This document shows positions 25,156 to 33,180 of a stretch of DNA of 64,000 nt, piece by piece. Location: positions 1,116,001-1,180,000 of the forward strand of contig NZ_JBEPOK010000001.1 in the NCBI RefSeq assembly GCF_040546765.1. Direction: 5' to 3'. The number at the start of each line of letters is the position of its first letter. Position 1 is the first letter of the stretch. Source of the DNA: Arthrobacter sp. OAP107. Lineage in GTDB: Bacteria; Actinomycetota; Actinomycetes; Actinomycetales; Micrococcaceae. Under the pieces are notes generated by a model. That model ran no database searches. It was given only the letters and a program-made list of their open reading frames with translations, and was not told the origin of the DNA. A program made the translations under genes and the position numbers.

Positions 25156-25177
25156 TTTCCCCTGCTTCTGTTCCCTA

Positions 25178-25183
25178 TAGGCT
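25178..25183 (+). promoter_or_regulatory. -10 element, leaderless murB
   Basis: TAGGCT exactly 6 nt before the GTG at 25190. Confidence 0.55.
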
Positions 25184-25189
25184 GGACTG

Positions 25190-26257
25190 GTGACCTCCCC
25201 AATGCTTTCCGATCTGACCACGGCCGCCGTCGGCGGTCCCGCCGGCACCTACGTCGAGGCCCGCACCGAGGCCGAGATCATCGAGGCGGTCCGTGCTGCG
25301 GACGCCGCGGGTGAGCAGCTGCTCATCATCGGCGGCGGCTCCAACCTGCTGATTTCCGACGACGGGTTCCCCGGAACCGTCCTGAAGATCGCCTCCGAGG
25401 GCTTCGCCGTCAGCGCGGAGGACTCCTGCGGCGGCGTTTCCGTGGTGGTGCAGGCGGGCCATAACTGGGACGCGCTGGTTGAGCATGCAGTGCTCCACGC
25501 CTGGTCCGGCATTGAGGCGCTGTCCGGGATTCCCGGTGCCACCGGCGCCACGCCCGTGCAGAACGTCGGCGCGTACGGCGCGGACGTCTCACAGACCATC
25601 GCTGCGGTCCGGACCTGGGACCGGGAGCGGAACGGGGTGAAGACCTTCACCAACTCGGAGCTGAAGTTCGGCTACCGGGATTCGATCCTCAAGCAGACCA
25701 CGGTGGACGGGTCCCCGCGCTACGTTGTGCTGACTGTCGAATTCCAGCTGCCGCTGGGCCGCATGAGCGCACCCATCCGATACGCCGAGCTGGCGCGGAT
25801 CCTGGGCGTGGAGCAGGGCCAGCGTGCCTACTCCAACGATGTGCGCCGCGAGGTCCTGCGGCTGCGCGCCTCCAAGGGCATGGTGCTGGATCCGGCCGAC
25901 CGCGACACGTACTCCACGGGTTCGTTCTTCACCAACCCGATCGTGCCGTCCTCCGTGGCAGACGGACTGCCCGAAAACGCACCCCGGTACCCGGGCGGCT
26001 CCGACGGGCTGATCAAGCTATCGGCGGCCTGGCTGATTGACCACGCCGGCTTCGGCAAGGGCTTCGGGCTGGAGGAGGGCAGCGTCTCAGGCGGCCGGGC
26101 CTCGCTGTCCACCAAGCACACGCTGGCCATCACCAACCGCGGCTCCGCCAGCGCCGCCGACATGGTGGCGATCGCGCGCGAGGTGCGGGCCGGCGTCGTC
26201 GGGCGTTTTGGCATTGAACTGCACCCCGAGCCGCTCCTGATCGGCCTCACGCTCTAG
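25190..26257 (+). CDS. murB: UDP-N-acetylmuramate dehydrogenase
   Basis: A 355-residue FAD/NADPH enzyme that reduces UDP-GlcNAc-enolpyruvate to UDP-MurNAc in peptidoglycan precursor synthesis in the cytoplasm. FAD-binding motif IIGGGSNLLISDDGF (about 46-60), GIPGATGATPVQNVGAYG, the catalytic Ser in TGSFFTNPI (about 245) and Glu in ELHPEPLLIG (about 342) are present; the length and Tyr loop fit type I MurB. The GTG start is set by the TAGGCT hexamer 6 nt upstream. Confidence 0.95.
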   Translation: MTSPMLSDLTTAAVGGPAGTYVEARTEAEIIEAVRAADAAGEQLLIIGGGSNLLISDDGFPGTVLKIASEGFAVSAEDSCGGVSVVVQAGHNWDALVEHAVLHAWSGIEALSGIPGATGATPVQNVGAYGADVSQTIAAVRTWDRERNGVKTFTNSELKFGYRDSILKQTTVDGSPRYVVLTVEFQLPLGRMSAPIRYAELARILGVEQGQRAYSNDVRREVLRLRASKGMVLDPADRDTYSTGSFFTNPIVPSSVADGLPENAPRYPGGSDGLIKLSAAWLIDHAGFGKGFGLEEGSVSGGRASLSTKHTLAITNRGSASAADMVAIAREVRAGVVGRFGIELHPEPLLIGLTL

Positions 26258-26276
26258 CGTTGCAGGGGTACACCAC

Positions 26277-26313
26277 GACCGGCCCTTAGCCGCTCGACCG
26301 GCCCCGCCCCGGG
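26277..26313. repeat. 37-bp direct repeat, copy 1
   Basis: Begins GACCGGCCCTTAGCCGCTCG and ends CCGCCCCGGG; identical to 26424-26460. Lies in a GC-rich, low-complexity stretch (26258-26525, 268 nt) that holds no gene and many GGGGC/CCGGT repeats. An inverted partial copy (GCGGCTAAGGGTCGGT) occurs at 27730-27745 on the other side of the winged-helix gene. Confidence 0.85.
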
Positions 26314-26423
26314 ACGGTCCTGCGGGGCGGGGCCGGTCTTGCGGGAACTCGAGTCGCGTGTGCCCCTCTACGGTGAGCGTGCGGAGCAGGCAGCCTAGGC
26401 CAGAGTGGCCGGTCTCACGCCAT

Positions 26424-26460
26424 GACCGGCCCTTAGCCGCTCGACCGGCCCCGCCCCGGG
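26424..26460. repeat. 37-bp direct repeat, copy 2
   Basis: Perfect copy of 26277-26313, 147 bp away. Confidence 0.85.
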
Positions 26461-26525
26461 CCGGTCTTGCGGGGCAGGGACGGCCTTGCGGGGCTTGGCC
26501 GGTCCTGCGTGCGGGGCAGGAGCCG

Positions 26526-27644
26526 TCAGGAGGCCAGGAACCGCCCGTACCGCTCGGCAGCCCGGCGGAAACCCGCGAGGGCCGCCGGACCCAGGGGTTT
26601 CGTGTCGTCGAAGGGAACGGGCACGACGGCGGCCGTCTGGCCGTTCCCTTGCCTCGCCCAGGTGCCAGTCACCTCGCCGCCGGCGACGATGGCCTTCTTG
26701 AACACCCCGTTGCCGCCGGGGACGATCTTCTGCGCGTGCTCGGGCGGCAGCACGATACTCCGGTCTGTGTAGCCGAGGACGAACTCGTCGAACCCCGGCA
26801 GGGCAAGGACCGTGCGCTGCCCGGGCACACCGTCGTCCAGCAATGCGGCGGCTTCCGGCGACAGCCAGTACTGGGTTCCGTCGTGCTCCAACTCAACCAA
26901 CTCGCCGCTTACCTCCGGCAGGGCCCGCCGGACTTCAGTCAAGGGAATGCTGGACCACCAGGCGAAGTCGCGCAGGGTGGCGGGTCCGTGCCCGCGCAGG
27001 TATCGCAGCAGCAGTTCCGCGATCCCCTCCTCACGGCCCAGATCCCGTGAGGACGTGATCCAACGGTCGAACGCAACGAACTTCTGCTGGTTGCTGTCCA
27101 GCGGCCCGAGGACCAAGGAGGCACTCTGACACAGCATCCACAGCAGGTGGATCCCGCGCTGGGCCTTGGTGGCCTGGCCGGCAGCTTCGAAGGCCGCGAA
27201 CAGCTCTTCCCGGCTCGCGGCCCGTCCGCCGTCGACCACGCCGAGGGCTACTTCGCGGCATTTCTCCACGTCGGCGCTGGTGATTTCCAGTTGCCGGTGC
27301 CGCCCGGCCGTACCCTGGACCATGCGGGCCGTGGTGATGTTTAGGATCCACTGCAGATCCTCAGGCGCCAGCAGGTGCAGCGTCCCGCGCATGGGCCACG
27401 AGCGGACGACCGCACCGTCATCCAAAGCCCTGCGGACATCGCTCAGTCCCGCGCCGGGAACACGGACACCCACAGCCCACAGCGCCGACTGGAGATCCTG
27501 TGCCTGCATCGCGCCCATTGCCCGGACGGCCGCCCGGACGGCCTCCGGCACGCCGTCGAACCCGGGCCCCAGAAGCCCCTGCGACGCCAGCCGCAGCCGG
27601 CCCATCACCTTGGACGAAATCCGGGTCTTTACCGTCGCTGCCAT
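26526..27644 (-). CDS. winged helix DNA-binding domain protein (HTH_42 family)
   Basis: A 372-residue protein of the HTH_42/YcaQ-like family with tandem winged-helix domains. Typical stretches are AVRAMGAMQAQDLQSALWAVGVR near residue 40, VVRSWPMRGTLHLL near 80, GYTDRSIVLP and GTWARQGNG near the C-terminus. Relatives include AlkZ-type DNA glycosylases that unhook interstrand crosslinks, but this actinobacterial branch is uncharacterised. It stands alone among GC-rich repeats. The ATG is supported by TAGGAT 6 nt upstream, a leaderless layout. Confidence 0.8.
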   Translation of the reverse strand: MAATVKTRISSKVMGRLRLASQGLLGPGFDGVPEAVRAAVRAMGAMQAQDLQSALWAVGVRVPGAGLSDVRRALDDGAVVRSWPMRGTLHLLAPEDLQWILNITTARMVQGTAGRHRQLEITSADVEKCREVALGVVDGGRAASREELFAAFEAAGQATKAQRGIHLLWMLCQSASLVLGPLDSNQQKFVAFDRWITSSRDLGREEGIAELLLRYLRGHGPATLRDFAWWSSIPLTEVRRALPEVSGELVELEHDGTQYWLSPEAAALLDDGVPGQRTVLALPGFDEFVLGYTDRSIVLPPEHAQKIVPGGNGVFKKAIVAGGEVTGTWARQGNGQTAAVVPVPFDDTKPLGPAALAGFRRAAERYGRFLAS

Positions 27645-27650
27645 GAGCCC

Positions 27651-27656
27651 ATCCTA
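27651..27656 (-). promoter_or_regulatory. -10 element, leaderless winged-helix gene
   Basis: TAGGAT exactly 6 nt before the ATG at 27644. Confidence 0.55.
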
Positions 27657-27869
27657 GGACGCTTCGGATTGCTGCAGGGGCGACCGGCCTCGCCCCGCAT
27701 TACCGGCCCGGGCCGGGACCGCTCCTGCGGCTAAGGGTCGGTTTCGATATACTCAACCCGGCTTTGGTCCTGCGGCCCAGAGCTGGCCGGAACGCGGTCC
27801 GGCCGCGACTTGTCCACATAGAGCAAGCCACGCCTGTCCTCCGGCCCATCGCAGGGAGAACCTTGAAGC

Positions 27870-28859
27870 ATGCGGCGAGAGGAACTCCACGTGGCTATCG
27901 AAGCGCTGTGGCCAACCCTACCTGTGGCTTCGACCCGGCAGCTTGTGGAGGCAGGCATAGGCGACAGGCTCCTGACCGGAGCGGTCAGAAACGGTGTCCT
28001 GTTCAGGCTCCGCCGCGGCGCTTATGTGCGCAGCTCACACTGGAGCCAGCTCAAGCCTTGGGAGCGTGACCACCTCAGGATCCAGGCCCACTATGAGAGT
28101 ACCGGCGGTACATGCCGCTATAGCCACGTCAGCGCAGCCCGGCTTCATGCCTGCAGTGTCTGGAACTGCGGGCCACAGATCCACGTGACAACCGGCTATT
28201 CAAACTCGAGGACCAGCACCGGCCCGGACGTGAAGACCCATCTTTTCGCGCTCGACGACTCCGATGTCAGCACACTCCCGCTGGCTGACGGGAGGGAAAT
28301 CTACGTGACGAGCCTGGAACGCACAGTCCTCGACTGCGCACGCCTGCTGAGGCTCAATGAAGCAGCTGTAATCGGCGACCACGCGCTGCGGAAGGGCGCG
28401 GACTTGCCCAGGATGTTGCAACTGCTGGAGCAAAGCAACATCAAACGCGGTCGCCGCCGAGCGCTGACTCTGTTGGATGCCCTTGACGCCCGATCGGAAT
28501 CCGCCGGAGAGACGCGCACGCGCCTGCTTCTGCGAGAGGTTGGCATCGACGGCTTCGAACCGCAGTACGAGTTGACCACACCGGCTGGATTGTTCCGTGC
28601 AGATTTCGCCGATCCGTCACGGCGGGTCATCATCGAGTTTGACGGCAAGGGAAAGTACAGCGACTTCGGGCCCACCGACGAGGTGCTGCTGGCCGAACGT
28701 GCCCGCGAGAACGCCCTGACCGAGGAAGGATGGATTTTCGTGCGGCTGGAGTGGCCGCATCTTGCTTCGCCAGCTGACGTCAAGCGGCGGGTCTGGCCGC
28801 CACCGCACGGGCGCGGATACAAAACCGGCCCTGCTCCGCATGAGCGGCCGGACCCTTGA
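27870..28859 (+). CDS. AbiEi-like antitoxin domain fused to a DUF559/VSR-like nuclease domain
   Basis: A 329-residue protein. The N-terminal part is a winged-helix of the AbiEi type IV antitoxin kind (STRQLVEAGI with LRRGAYVRSS, about 20-55), then a middle domain (ETYVTSLERTVLDCARLL-like region near 150). The C-terminal third resembles DUF559/PD-(D/E)XK endonucleases: VIIEFDGKGKYSDFG near residue 251 followed by RARENALTEEGW and FVRLEW. Such fusions are widespread in actinobacteria without an AbiEii toxin, and none is adjacent here. Function is unknown; defence or DNA repair are possibilities. A GGGAGAA ribosome site precedes the ATG. Confidence 0.7.
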   Translation: MRREELHVAIEALWPTLPVASTRQLVEAGIGDRLLTGAVRNGVLFRLRRGAYVRSSHWSQLKPWERDHLRIQAHYESTGGTCRYSHVSAARLHACSVWNCGPQIHVTTGYSNSRTSTGPDVKTHLFALDDSDVSTLPLADGREIYVTSLERTVLDCARLLRLNEAAVIGDHALRKGADLPRMLQLLEQSNIKRGRRRALTLLDALDARSESAGETRTRLLLREVGIDGFEPQYELTTPAGLFRADFADPSRRVIIEFDGKGKYSDFGPTDEVLLAERARENALTEEGWIFVRLEWPHLASPADVKRRVWPPPHGRGYKTGPAPHERPDP

Positions 28860-28916
28860 AACAGTGGGCTGGGCCGGTGGTGCGGGGCAGGGCCGGTGGA
28901 GTCGGTCGAAGCCTGG

Positions 28917-30047
28917 TTACAGCGTGCCGGTGGCGATCTTGAGCATGCGGCGCAGCGGCTCGGCGGCGCCCCAGAGGAGCTGGTCGCCGACGGTGAAGGC
29001 GCTGATGTACTGCGGGCCCATTTCGAGCTTGCGGATACGGCCCACCGGAATGGTCAGCGTGCCCGAGGCAGCCACGGGGGTCAGGTCGGCCATCGATGCT
29101 TCCTTGGAGTTGGGCACCACCTTGGCCCACTCGTTGTCTGCGTCGAGCAACTTCTCGATCTCGGCAATGGAGAGGTCCTCGCGCAGCTTCAGGGTGAGCG
29201 CCTGCGAGTGGGAGCGCATGGCCCCGATCCGCACGCAGAGGCCATCCATGATCACGTGGTTCTCCTCCGAGGTACCCAGGATCTTGTTGGTCTCGACGCC
29301 TGCCTTCCACTCTTCCTTGGACTGGCCGTTGCCGAGATCGGCGTCGATCCAGGGGATGAGGGAGCCGGCAAGGGGCACACCGAACTGGGTGGCGTCGACG
29401 CCGTTGCGCTGGTGGGCCAGCACCTTACGGTCGATGTCCAGGATGGCCGACGCCGGGTCATTCAGTTCCGTGCTGACCTCAGCATTGAGGGTGCCGAACT
29501 GGCTTAGCAGCTCGCGCATGTGCCGCGCGCCGCCGCCGGAGGCGGCCTGGTAGGTCATGGACGTGCCCCACTCAACGAGGCCGTTCTTGAAGAGCCCGCC
29601 GAGGCCCATGAGCATGCAGGAGACGGTACAGTTGCCGCCAATGAAGTCCTTGACGCCGTTGGCGAGGCCCTTGTCGATGACGTCTCGGTTGATCGGGTCA
29701 AGGACGATGATCGAGTCATCGTTCATGCGCAGGGTGGAGGCGGCGTCGATCCAGAGGCCGTCCCAGCCCCGGCTGCGCAGCTCGCCGTGGACCTGCTTGG
29801 TGTAGTCTCCGCCCTGGGCGGTGACAATAATCGGCAGCTTCGCCAAGGTCTCGACGTCGAACGCGTCCTCGAGCTTACCGGCCCCATCAGCGAAGGACGG
29901 GGCGGCACCTCCCGCGTTTGAGGTGGAGAAAAATACCGGGTTGATGCTGGCGAAGTCGCCCTCGTCCTGCATGCGCTGCATCAGGACGGAGCCGACCATG
30001 CCGCGCCAACCGACCAGTCCAACGGACGGAGTAGCTGCTGTAGTCAT
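28917..30047 (-). CDS. asd: aspartate-semialdehyde dehydrogenase
   Basis: A 376-residue enzyme reducing aspartyl phosphate to aspartate semialdehyde with NADPH, the branch to lysine/diaminopimelate, methionine and threonine. NADP motif GLVGWRGMVGS (10-20), catalytic Cys140 in GGNCTVS, and QAASGGGARHMREL are visible. Length and motifs match the proteobacterial (E. coli-type) ASADH rather than the shorter form of mycobacteria. The ATG has TAAACT 6 nt upstream, giving a leaderless transcript. It is monocistronic here; lysC is not adjacent. Confidence 0.95.
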   Translation of the reverse strand: MTTAATPSVGLVGWRGMVGSVLMQRMQDEGDFASINPVFFSTSNAGGAAPSFADGAGKLEDAFDVETLAKLPIIVTAQGGDYTKQVHGELRSRGWDGLWIDAASTLRMNDDSIIVLDPINRDVIDKGLANGVKDFIGGNCTVSCMLMGLGGLFKNGLVEWGTSMTYQAASGGGARHMRELLSQFGTLNAEVSTELNDPASAILDIDRKVLAHQRNGVDATQFGVPLAGSLIPWIDADLGNGQSKEEWKAGVETNKILGTSEENHVIMDGLCVRIGAMRSHSQALTLKLREDLSIAEIEKLLDADNEWAKVVPNSKEASMADLTPVAASGTLTIPVGRIRKLEMGPQYISAFTVGDQLLWGAAEPLRRMLKIATGTL

Positions 30048-30053
30048 TTAGCC

Positions 30054-30059
30054 AGTTTA
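30054..30059 (-). promoter_or_regulatory. -10 element, leaderless asd
   Basis: TAAACT exactly 6 nt before the ATG at 30047. Confidence 0.55.
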
Positions 30060-30123
30060 TCTTTGGATCAGGCAGGCCGCAGTCGGTTACGTCACGGCTC
30101 CTGGCGCGTTCGACGCAAAGACC

Positions 30124-30531
30124 TCAGTCCACGGGCCGTGGAAGGTTGCGGGCTTTGCGCAGTTTCTCGGCCCGGCGCTCCTTGGCATACGCGGACCACG
30201 CCGCCAAGGGAACGAAAATCCCGACAGGCACAACCCACCAGACCTCGCCCAGGATGCCCCAGGTGCCGTCGAGTGCAATGCGGACAATGCCGTATACGAT
30301 CCCGCCCGTGAACAGCGAGGCAAGAACCGCCAGGACGAGCAACCCGGCGGAGCTGTTGACGGGTTTCACGAGGCCGTGGCCGTCGTCTTTGCGCACGCCA
30401 TATTCGTCCGGCGTGTAGCCCACCGTTTCCCCGTTCTCGGCGCGGCGGTAGATCAGCTTGCCGTCGGGGGCCTGGGACGGAACGTAGCCCGGCTCCTGCG
30501 GGACACCCTCGCTACGCCTCGCCACGGGCAT
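30124..30531 (-). CDS. two-helix membrane protein of the WXG100 cassette
   Basis: A 135-residue protein: a soluble N-terminal part with YVPSQAPDGKLIYRRAENG and GYTPDEYGV, then two predicted membrane helices (about 58-82 and 95-114) and a basic C-terminal tail. I do not recognise the family. The ATG at 30531 overlaps the 3' end of the preceding gene by 20 nt, so the two are coupled; a GTG at 30525 is a close alternative. It is the last gene of the three-gene cassette beginning with a WXG100-domain protein, and could be a membrane partner or immunity factor. That role is inference from position. Confidence 0.7.
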   Translation of the reverse strand: MPVARRSEGVPQEPGYVPSQAPDGKLIYRRAENGETVGYTPDEYGVRKDDGHGLVKPVNSSAGLLVLAVLASLFTGGIVYGIVRIALDGTWGILGEVWWVVPVGIFVPLAAWSAYAKERRAEKLRKARNLPRPVD

Positions 30532-31165
30532 CCTCAATCGCTGCCAGCAGTCCGGCATCATCAAGGCCTGCCGTTTCTGCCACCTCGTCCTTTTCGAAAT
30601 CGGGAACGCCGGTGGTCCACGAGGTCTCTTCACGGCGGATCAGGAGGTGCTGCTCGGAGGCCAGGGTCTTCAAAACCAGATAGGCGGAGCCGCCGGGGTT
30701 TTGTTCGACATGCTGGCGTACCACCCGGAGCGTCGCCTCCGCCGAGGAAATGGCGGGATCCTGGGCGAAGACGAACCAGGTGCCCAGGAGCCGGGGCTGC
30801 AGCATCAGGGAAACACCGGGTGCTTCCAGCAGTGCCACGTTGTCCATCGACTCGCCGGTCAGCAACGAGATCTCGGTCCACCGGGTCGCCTGGCCGAGTG
30901 CCGTGGCCACAGCGGCGGCCACACCTTTCACGCCGAGATCACCGTCGTCATCAACCGCAGCCAGGTCGCGTGCCAGCAGCGAAGAGGCGCCGGCCGTGGA
31001 CAGGGTGACGTCGTCGATCATCTCTTCAGCACGGAAGACGCTGACTGAACGGTCACGGGCAGGGCCCTCGAAAACGTTCAGCAGGTAGGCGAACTCGCCC
31101 ACGCCGAAGCCGATGACGTCGATGCCGAGGCGCGGTTCCTGCTGGGTCGGGTCCTGAACAGTCAT
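30512..31165 (-). CDS. uncharacterised protein of the WXG100 cassette
   Basis: A 217-residue soluble protein with alternating beta and alpha segments (LGIDVIGFGVGEFAYLLNVF at the start, SLLARDLAAVDDDG near 64, AAAVATALGQATRW). No enzyme motif or export signal is visible. Position between a WXG100-domain protein (9 nt upstream) and a membrane protein suggests a secretion chaperone of the EspG kind or an antitoxin-like partner; sequence alone does not show either. AGGAG precedes the ATG by 6 nt. Confidence 0.75.
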   Translation of the reverse strand: MTVQDPTQQEPRLGIDVIGFGVGEFAYLLNVFEGPARDRSVSVFRAEEMIDDVTLSTAGASSLLARDLAAVDDDGDLGVKGVAAAVATALGQATRWTEISLLTGESMDNVALLEAPGVSLMLQPRLLGTWFVFAQDPAISSAEATLRVVRQHVEQNPGGSAYLVLKTLASEQHLLIRREETSWTTGVPDFEKDEVAETAGLDDAGLLAAIEDARGEA

Positions 31166-31174
31166 GCTTGTCTC

Positions 31175-32272
31175 CTAATCGCCGAATCCGAGGAACTTGC
31201 CCACGGACTTGCCTGCATCAACCAACGTATCCTTCGTGTCGCTCACGAACTTTCCGGGGTCCTTCACGGCGTTGACGACTCCTTCGCCGATGTCCTTGCC
31301 GACGCTGCTGATAGTGTCCCAGTTCTCGTACACCGCGATGCCAACGCTGGCCACCTGGCAGACAGTCCCGGCAGGAGGCGGCAGGAAGCACCCGACACCC
31401 AAGAGGCCCTTACCCGCGCTGGCCAACCCGCCCTTGATGTCGCCGTCGGCAAAGCTCTTGACGGAGTCGTAGGCGCTGAAGCCGACGCCGGCCCAGCCAA
31501 GTCCGCGGGCGAGGCCCGACTTGCCCAGCCACTCGAGCTTGGTGCCGGCGCCGAGCCAGGGCTTCTCCTCCAGGACAGGGCCCAACTTGGAAAGAAAGCC
31601 GATGTGCTTGTTCAGGTTCTTTAGAGACGCAATGTCGGTGGCCTTGTCGATCAGCCCGAGCCCGCGGTGGGCGGACGCCGAGCCCTTCAGCAGGTCATCG
31701 AGTGCCGGGTTGCCGAGCAGCCGGTGCGCTGCGAAACCCGGCCCGCCGATGCGGTGCCTACCCTGCAGGAAGGACTTGATGAAGTCCGCCCGCTGGTTCT
31801 TCAGCACCCAGCCGTACTGGCTGAGGTGCTTGGCAAGGGTAAACGGGGCCTTGATGAACTTGTGCAGGGTCATGCCCGCCTTGAGCGCCCCAACACCCCC
31901 AAGCAGCACGCCGCCCAGCACGCCTGGCAGCGAAGAGCCGGGATCGCCCAGGGTGACGGGGCCGCCGCCGGAGCCCGGGGCGGCATCGCTGGCCTTCTCC
32001 TGCTCGTTGGCGTTGTCCAGCAGCTTCCGGGACTCGTCCTTCAGGGCGCGGGCCGTCCGCTGGATGAGCGCCCGGTGGTTGCCGTTCCAGTCCGAGCGGA
32101 ACTGCGTGGCGTCATTGCCCTTCCACGAAGGGTTGTTGTTGATCTGGTTGGTCAGCTGCGACGACGTCTGCAGCAGGGTGTCGGAAACCTTACCGAACTG
32201 CTGCGCTAGCGTGCGAAGCTGCGCGACGTCGGCGCCCCACAAATTACCTGTCACTGCGGCATCATCCCCCAA
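31175..32272 (-). CDS. WXG100-domain protein with long C-terminal domain (putative type VII substrate)
   Basis: A 365-residue protein. Residues 1-95 form the two-helix WXG100 fold with the signature W50-K51-G52 (PSWKGND) between helices. A Gly-rich linker (about 97-115) and hydrophobic stretch GVLGGVLLGGVGALKAG (116-132) lead into a C-terminal region of about 230 residues with many glycines, a second hydrophobic part (ASAGKGLLGVGCFLPPPAG) and basic patches. This is the layout of LXG/WXG polymorphic toxins or membrane-active effectors secreted by ESX systems. No ESX machinery gene lies within the window. The terminal domain matches nothing I know. Confidence 0.7.
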   Translation of the reverse strand: MGDDAAVTGNLWGADVAQLRTLAQQFGKVSDTLLQTSSQLTNQINNNPSWKGNDATQFRSDWNGNHRALIQRTARALKDESRKLLDNANEQEKASDAAPGSGGGPVTLGDPGSSLPGVLGGVLLGGVGALKAGMTLHKFIKAPFTLAKHLSQYGWVLKNQRADFIKSFLQGRHRIGGPGFAAHRLLGNPALDDLLKGSASAHRGLGLIDKATDIASLKNLNKHIGFLSKLGPVLEEKPWLGAGTKLEWLGKSGLARGLGWAGVGFSAYDSVKSFADGDIKGGLASAGKGLLGVGCFLPPPAGTVCQVASVGIAVYENWDTISSVGKDIGEGVVNAVKDPGKFVSDTKDTLVDAGKSVGKFLGFGD

Positions 32273-32373
32273 ATCCTGACCGCCCCGGACGGGGGACGGT
32301 TGCTGCTAAGTCCAGCCATCACTCTAGTTCGGGCCCATGCCCGCCGCGATGGGCAGCACTCCCCATCCGGACG

Positions 32374-32592
32374 CTACTGGCGGTCCGGCTCCTCGAACAG
32401 CGCATTCTTGCGGGCGCGCAGGGCAAAGAAGGCGCCGAAGGCGAATACCTGCGTCACCACCACCAGAACGATGATGCCGGCGATCTTGTTGCCGCCCAGG
32501 ATCATGGTCAGGCCAACAATCGCGGACAGCAGTGCCAGTAAAGGCAGCAACATGTAGCCGAGCACAAAGAGGGTTTCGGGTTTACGCAGCAT
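32374..32592 (-). CDS. small membrane protein downstream of dfrA
   Basis: A 72-residue protein with two hydrophobic helices (about 8-33 and 38-60) and a basic-acidic tail (RARKNALFEEPDRQ). Unknown family. It begins 3 nt after the dfrA stop and must be cotranscribed with thyA-dfrA. A role in folate or nucleotide metabolism is not evident. Confidence 0.75.
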   Translation of the reverse strand: MLRKPETLFVLGYMLLPLLALLSAIVGLTMILGGNKIAGIIVLVVVTQVFAFGAFFALRARKNALFEEPDRQ

Positions 32593-32595
32593 CTT

Positions 32596-33180
32596 CTAAC
32601 CTTCTGAGCGGTTCCACTTGGTGAACCGGTAGCGGGTGCCGTTGGCCCCCGTCAGCCAGCCGTCGGAGGGCACGGACGGGCCGGCCACCCACCCGTCGCC
32701 GAGCTCCGGGGCGTACGTGTCGCCGTCGGCATCCACATCGATGGTGGTGACCACCGCGACATTGGCCAGGCCGGTGGCCTTTTTGAAAATTTCGCCGCCG
32801 CCGACGATCCAGACTGCTTCGCAGCCCGGGGCGAACTGTGATTCCAGCAGGGCGTCGTCGAGGGATTTGACGACGACGGCGCCCTCCGCCTCGGGCGTGC
32901 TGCCCCAGTTTTCCTGCCGGGTGATGACGATGTTGGTCCGGTTGGGCAGGGGACGGTACTTCGCCGGGAAGGAGAGCCAGGTCTTGCGGCCCATGATGAC
33001 GGGATGGCCGGTGGTTACCCTGGTGAAGTGTTTCAGGTCCTCGGGCAGGTGCCACGGCATGTCGCCGTCCTTGCCGATGACGCCGGCGGGGGTCTGTGCC
33101 CACACGAGCCCGATCCCTGACATCCCTGCGGCGATGTCCTCGCTGAAAGCCTGCCCGTCCATAGTGCCCTCCGTGCTCAT
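32596..33180 (-). CDS. dfrA: dihydrofolate reductase
   Basis: A 194-residue DHFR that regenerates tetrahydrofolate using NADPH after thymidylate synthesis. Motifs: GVIGKDGDMPWHLPEDLKHF (substrate-binding Asp in EDLKHF), PVIMGRKTW, and VIVGGGEIF-like IVGGGEIFKKA. An N-terminal extension of about 20 residues (MSTEGTMDGQAFSED) precedes the fold. ATG at 33180 overlaps the thyA stop as ATGA, showing coupling; an internal ATG at 33162 is possible. Together thyA and dfrA form the dTMP cycle. No resistance-type change is judged here. Confidence 0.93.
   Translation of the reverse strand: MSTEGTMDGQAFSEDIAAGMSGIGLVWAQTPAGVIGKDGDMPWHLPEDLKHFTRVTTGHPVIMGRKTWLSFPAKYRPLPNRTNIVITRQENWGSTPEAEGAVVVKSLDDALLESQFAPGCEAVWIVGGGEIFKKATGLANVAVVTTIDVDADGDTYAPELGDGWVAGPSVPSDGWLTGANGTRYRFTKWNRSEG

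Noticed and set aside
26277..26460. 37-bp direct repeats as a CRISPR or attachment site pair.
   Set aside because: Only two copies 147 bp apart, low complexity, no cas genes and no integrase.
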